Assembly: GCF_024346995.1 (NCBI RefSeq)
Contig: NZ_AP024888.1
Location: 558,001-622,000 of the forward strand
Length of the DNA: 64,000 bases
From: Vibrio palustris
Lineage (GTDB): Bacteria; Pseudomonadota; Gammaproteobacteria; Enterobacterales; Vibrionaceae
Direction: 5' to 3'
Shown here: positions 62,343 through 64,000 of the stretch, piece by piece
Position numbering within the stretch: the first letter of the stretch is position 1
Layout of the letters: each line of letters starts with the position of its first letter
Program-made: the position numbers and the translations under genes
The notes under the pieces: generated by a model
The model's input: the letters and a program-made list of their open reading frames with translations, nothing else
Database searches by the model: none
What the model was told of the DNA's origin: nothing

Positions 62343-63722
62343 TCAACACTCAATAGCATTAACAGCTAAGCCTCCCCGAGATGTCTCTTTATACTTATCT
62401 TGCATATCTCGTCCGGTATCACGCATCGTGCGAATGACTTTATCCAGCGAAATAAAATGTTGCCCATCACCACGCAATGCCATATTCGCAGCATTGATTG
62501 ATTTTACGGCGGCAATCGCATTGCGCTCAATACACGGAACCTGAACTAAACCGCCAACCGGATCACAAGTCAGCCCTAAGTTATGCTCTAGCGCTATTTC
62601 GGCTGCATTTTCGACCTGCTCTGGCGTTCCACCTAATACTTCGGTTAATCCCGCAGCGGCCATAGCACTCGCCGAGCCAACTTCTCCTTGGCACCCAACT
62701 TCCGCGCCTGATATTGATGCATTTTTTTTGCATAATGCACCAACGGCACTGGCCGCCAAAAAGAAAGTGATAACATCTTCTTCTTTAGCGCGAGCATGAA
62801 AACGCATGTGGTAGGCCAGTACAGCAGGAATGATCCCCGCCGCGCCATTAGTTGGAGCGGTCACCATTCGCCCGCCAGCGGCATTTTCTTCATTGACCGC
62901 AAGCGCAAATAGATTGACCCAATCCATACCACTCAGCGAGGCATAAATAACGTCAGCTTGCGACGTCGCGGTGAGCGCCTTATGAAGGGCAGCAGCACGT
63001 CGCTTAACATTCAATCCGCCTGGCAATATACCGGTATTCTCGATCCCAGTCGTAATGCACTCTTGCATGGCGTTCCAGAGGGTGAAAATCGCCTCACGCA
63101 CTTCGGCTTGTGGTCTTAGGGCAATTTCATTGGCCATGACTATTTCGCTGATGCGCGCATCATGTTGTTTACATAATGACAGTAACTGCTCGCCCGTCGA
63201 GTAGTCATAAGGTAGGCTGATGGTATCTTCTGGCCAATGATCGTCTTGTATTTCGTGTTCGTCCAATACAAATCCGCCCCCAATGGAGTAATACGTTTTG
63301 GCTTTAATTAGCTGTTGGTCAGCGTCAAAAACCGACAACGTCATCGCATTGGGATGGTAATCAAGTACACGGTCATCAAAAATCAATTGGGTATCCCAAT
63401 CAAATGAGATCGGTTTTTTGTTACCAAAGATCAACGTGCTGGTTTCACATACCGCCTGAATCGTGGGATCAATCACATCAGGATTAATCACATCTGGCTG
63501 GTAACCCATCAACCCCATAATAACGGCATTGTGAGTATTGTGTCCTGCTCCCGTAGCACTAAGAGATCCAAACAATTCAATTTTCACACTCTCAACACTG
63601 TCAAACTCACCACTGGCTTCGAGTTCTCTAATAAACAAGCATGCCGCTTTCATGGGACCGACGGTATGAGAGCTTGAGGGACCGATGCCGATTTTAAACA
63701 AATCAAATACGCTAATGTTCAT
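62343..63722 (-). CDS. sdaA: L-serine dehydratase, iron-sulfur type
   Basis: This 459-residue single-chain enzyme converts L-serine to pyruvate and ammonia. It has the beta-type N-terminal domain ([24 protein letters not shown]) and the catalytic domain with the cluster cysteines in [20 protein letters not shown] and [18 protein letters not shown]; the C-terminal Cys (NAIEC) can act as fourth ligand, as in related enzymes. E. coli has SdaA, SdaB and TdcG of the same kind; which one is orthologous is not decided. Downstream of betaine degradation, it consumes serine made from glycine plus methylene-THF. Confidence 0.9.
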   Translation of the reverse strand: MNISVFDLFKIGIGPSSSHTVGPMKAACLFIRELEASGEFDSVESVKIELFGSLSATGAGHNTHNAVIMGLMGYQPDVINPDVIDPTIQAVCETSTLIFGNKKPISFDWDTQLIFDDRVLDYHPNAMTLSVFDADQQLIKAKTYYSIGGGFVLDEHEIQDDHWPEDTISLPYDYSTGEQLLSLCKQHDARISEIVMANEIALRPQAEVREAIFTLWNAMQECITTGIENTGILPGGLNVKRRAAALHKALTATSQADVIYASLSGMDWVNLFALAVNEENAAGGRMVTAPTNGAAGIIPAVLAYHMRFHARAKEEDVITFFLAASAVGALCKKNASISGAEVGCQGEVGSASAMAAAGLTEVLGGTPEQVENAAEIALEHNLGLTCDPVGGLVQVPCIERNAIAAVKSINAANMALRGDGQHFISLDKVIRTMRDTGRDMQDKYKETSRGGLAVNAIEC

Positions 63723-63870
63723 GGCACACTCCTAAGAAATTCCGTTTTCAAATGTAAAATGATTATTTATCAATAATAGATTAATTAGGTGCTCTGAAAC
63801 GACATTTGTGCTTCTAATGTCGACGTAATCAGAACGGGAATAAAAAAGCTTGATATGACGGGAAAGAAAG

Positions 63871-63899
63871 AGAAATTTTGGGGAGAGAACCTCCCCAAA
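63871..63899 (-). terminator. Terminator after purU
   Basis: On the minus strand TTTGGGGAG pairs perfectly with CTCCCCAAA around GTTCT, followed by ATTTCTC, 10 nt past the purU stop. Confidence 0.7.
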
Positions 63900-63908
63900 T
63901 AAGGGCAA

Positions 63909-64000
63909 TTAGTTACTAAATACTACGGTGCGCTTACCGCTTAAAAATACACGTTTTTCCACATGATAACGCACAGCGTTAAATAACGTAATACGCTCAA
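63909..64000 (-). CDS. purU: Formyltetrahydrofolate deformylase PurU, C-terminal end (gene enters from the right)
   Basis: Only 29 C-terminal codons are visible: ERITLFNAVRYHVEKRVFLSG, then KRTVVFSN and a TAA stop. This ending, with A-V-x-x-H-x-x-x-R-V-F-x-x-G-x-R-T-V-x-F, is the family signature of PurU, which hydrolyses 10-formyl-THF to formate and THF. It makes sense here, since demethylation of betaine loads one-carbon units. Because so little is seen, confidence is moderate. Confidence 0.72.
   Translation of the reverse strand, partial: ERITLFNAVRYHVEKRVFLSGKRTVVFSN

Overview
The window looks like chromosomal DNA of a marine Vibrio or close Vibrionaceae relative. It is moderately AT-rich and gene-dense. 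Its 0-13 kb block combines vxrAB (wigKR), UPF0181, DUF3319, an SUI1/YciH protein, ddl, an HlyU-family protein and a ComFB-family protein, a gene set I associate with the second chromosome of Vibrio. The species cannot be fixed from the sequence. No rRNA, tRNA, CRISPR array, intact insertion sequence or prophage was seen.

Layout. (1) 0-12.7 kb holds the 5' end of a PatZ-type acetyltransferase, a SPOR lipoprotein, ddl, a Cre-like tyrosine recombinase, DUF3319, yciH, mtgA, a gene-poor stretch of about 1.25 kb, then the vxr operon on the minus strand and two small genes. Several products (SPOR, Ddl, MtgA, VxrAB) concern peptidoglycan. (2) 12.9-26.2 kb is a purine/allantoin catabolic island: guanine deaminase, then rpiR, a BASS-type transporter, an AMI1-like amidase, a gamma-glutamyltransferase-fold (HpxW-like) hydrolase, a ureidoglycine aminotransferase (HpxJ/PucG-like) and allantoate amidohydrolase on the minus strand, followed by an NCS1 permease divergent from a GntR regulator, allantoin racemase and PuuE-type allantoinase. 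The order resembles the Klebsiella hpx route, in which nitrogen leaves by transamination of ureidoglycine. (3) 26.3-29.2 kb has an orphan pair of B12-related genes (cobK and pduX), a DUF3237 remnant and an esterase. (4) 29.4-35.1 kb is a five-gene oligopeptide-type ABC transporter operon. (5) 35.2-47.9 kb is mixed: OsmC, two c-di-GMP proteins, PsiE, small Vibrio proteins, Nudix, GNAT, msrPQ and a 2-hydroxyacid dehydrogenase. (6) 48-64 kb is a glycine betaine catabolic island: gbcB and gbcA divergent, a long operon (M19-like protein, DUF5943-like protein, dgcA, dgcB, etfA, etfB, BCCT transporter, small ORF), the regulator gbdR, L-serine dehydratase and the 3' end of purU.

How the genes work together. 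Betaine is imported by the BCCT carrier, demethylated to dimethylglycine by GbcAB and to sarcosine by DgcAB, with electrons taken by the dedicated EtfAB. SdaA and PurU deal downstream with serine and with one-carbon units. Sarcosine oxidase is not in the window. In the purine island, allantoin is imported, racemised, opened to allantoate, hydrolysed to ureidoglycine and transaminated. The HpxW-like enzyme and the amidase are placed to act on the oxalurate/oxamate end of the route. Uricase and xanthine dehydrogenase genes are not in the window.
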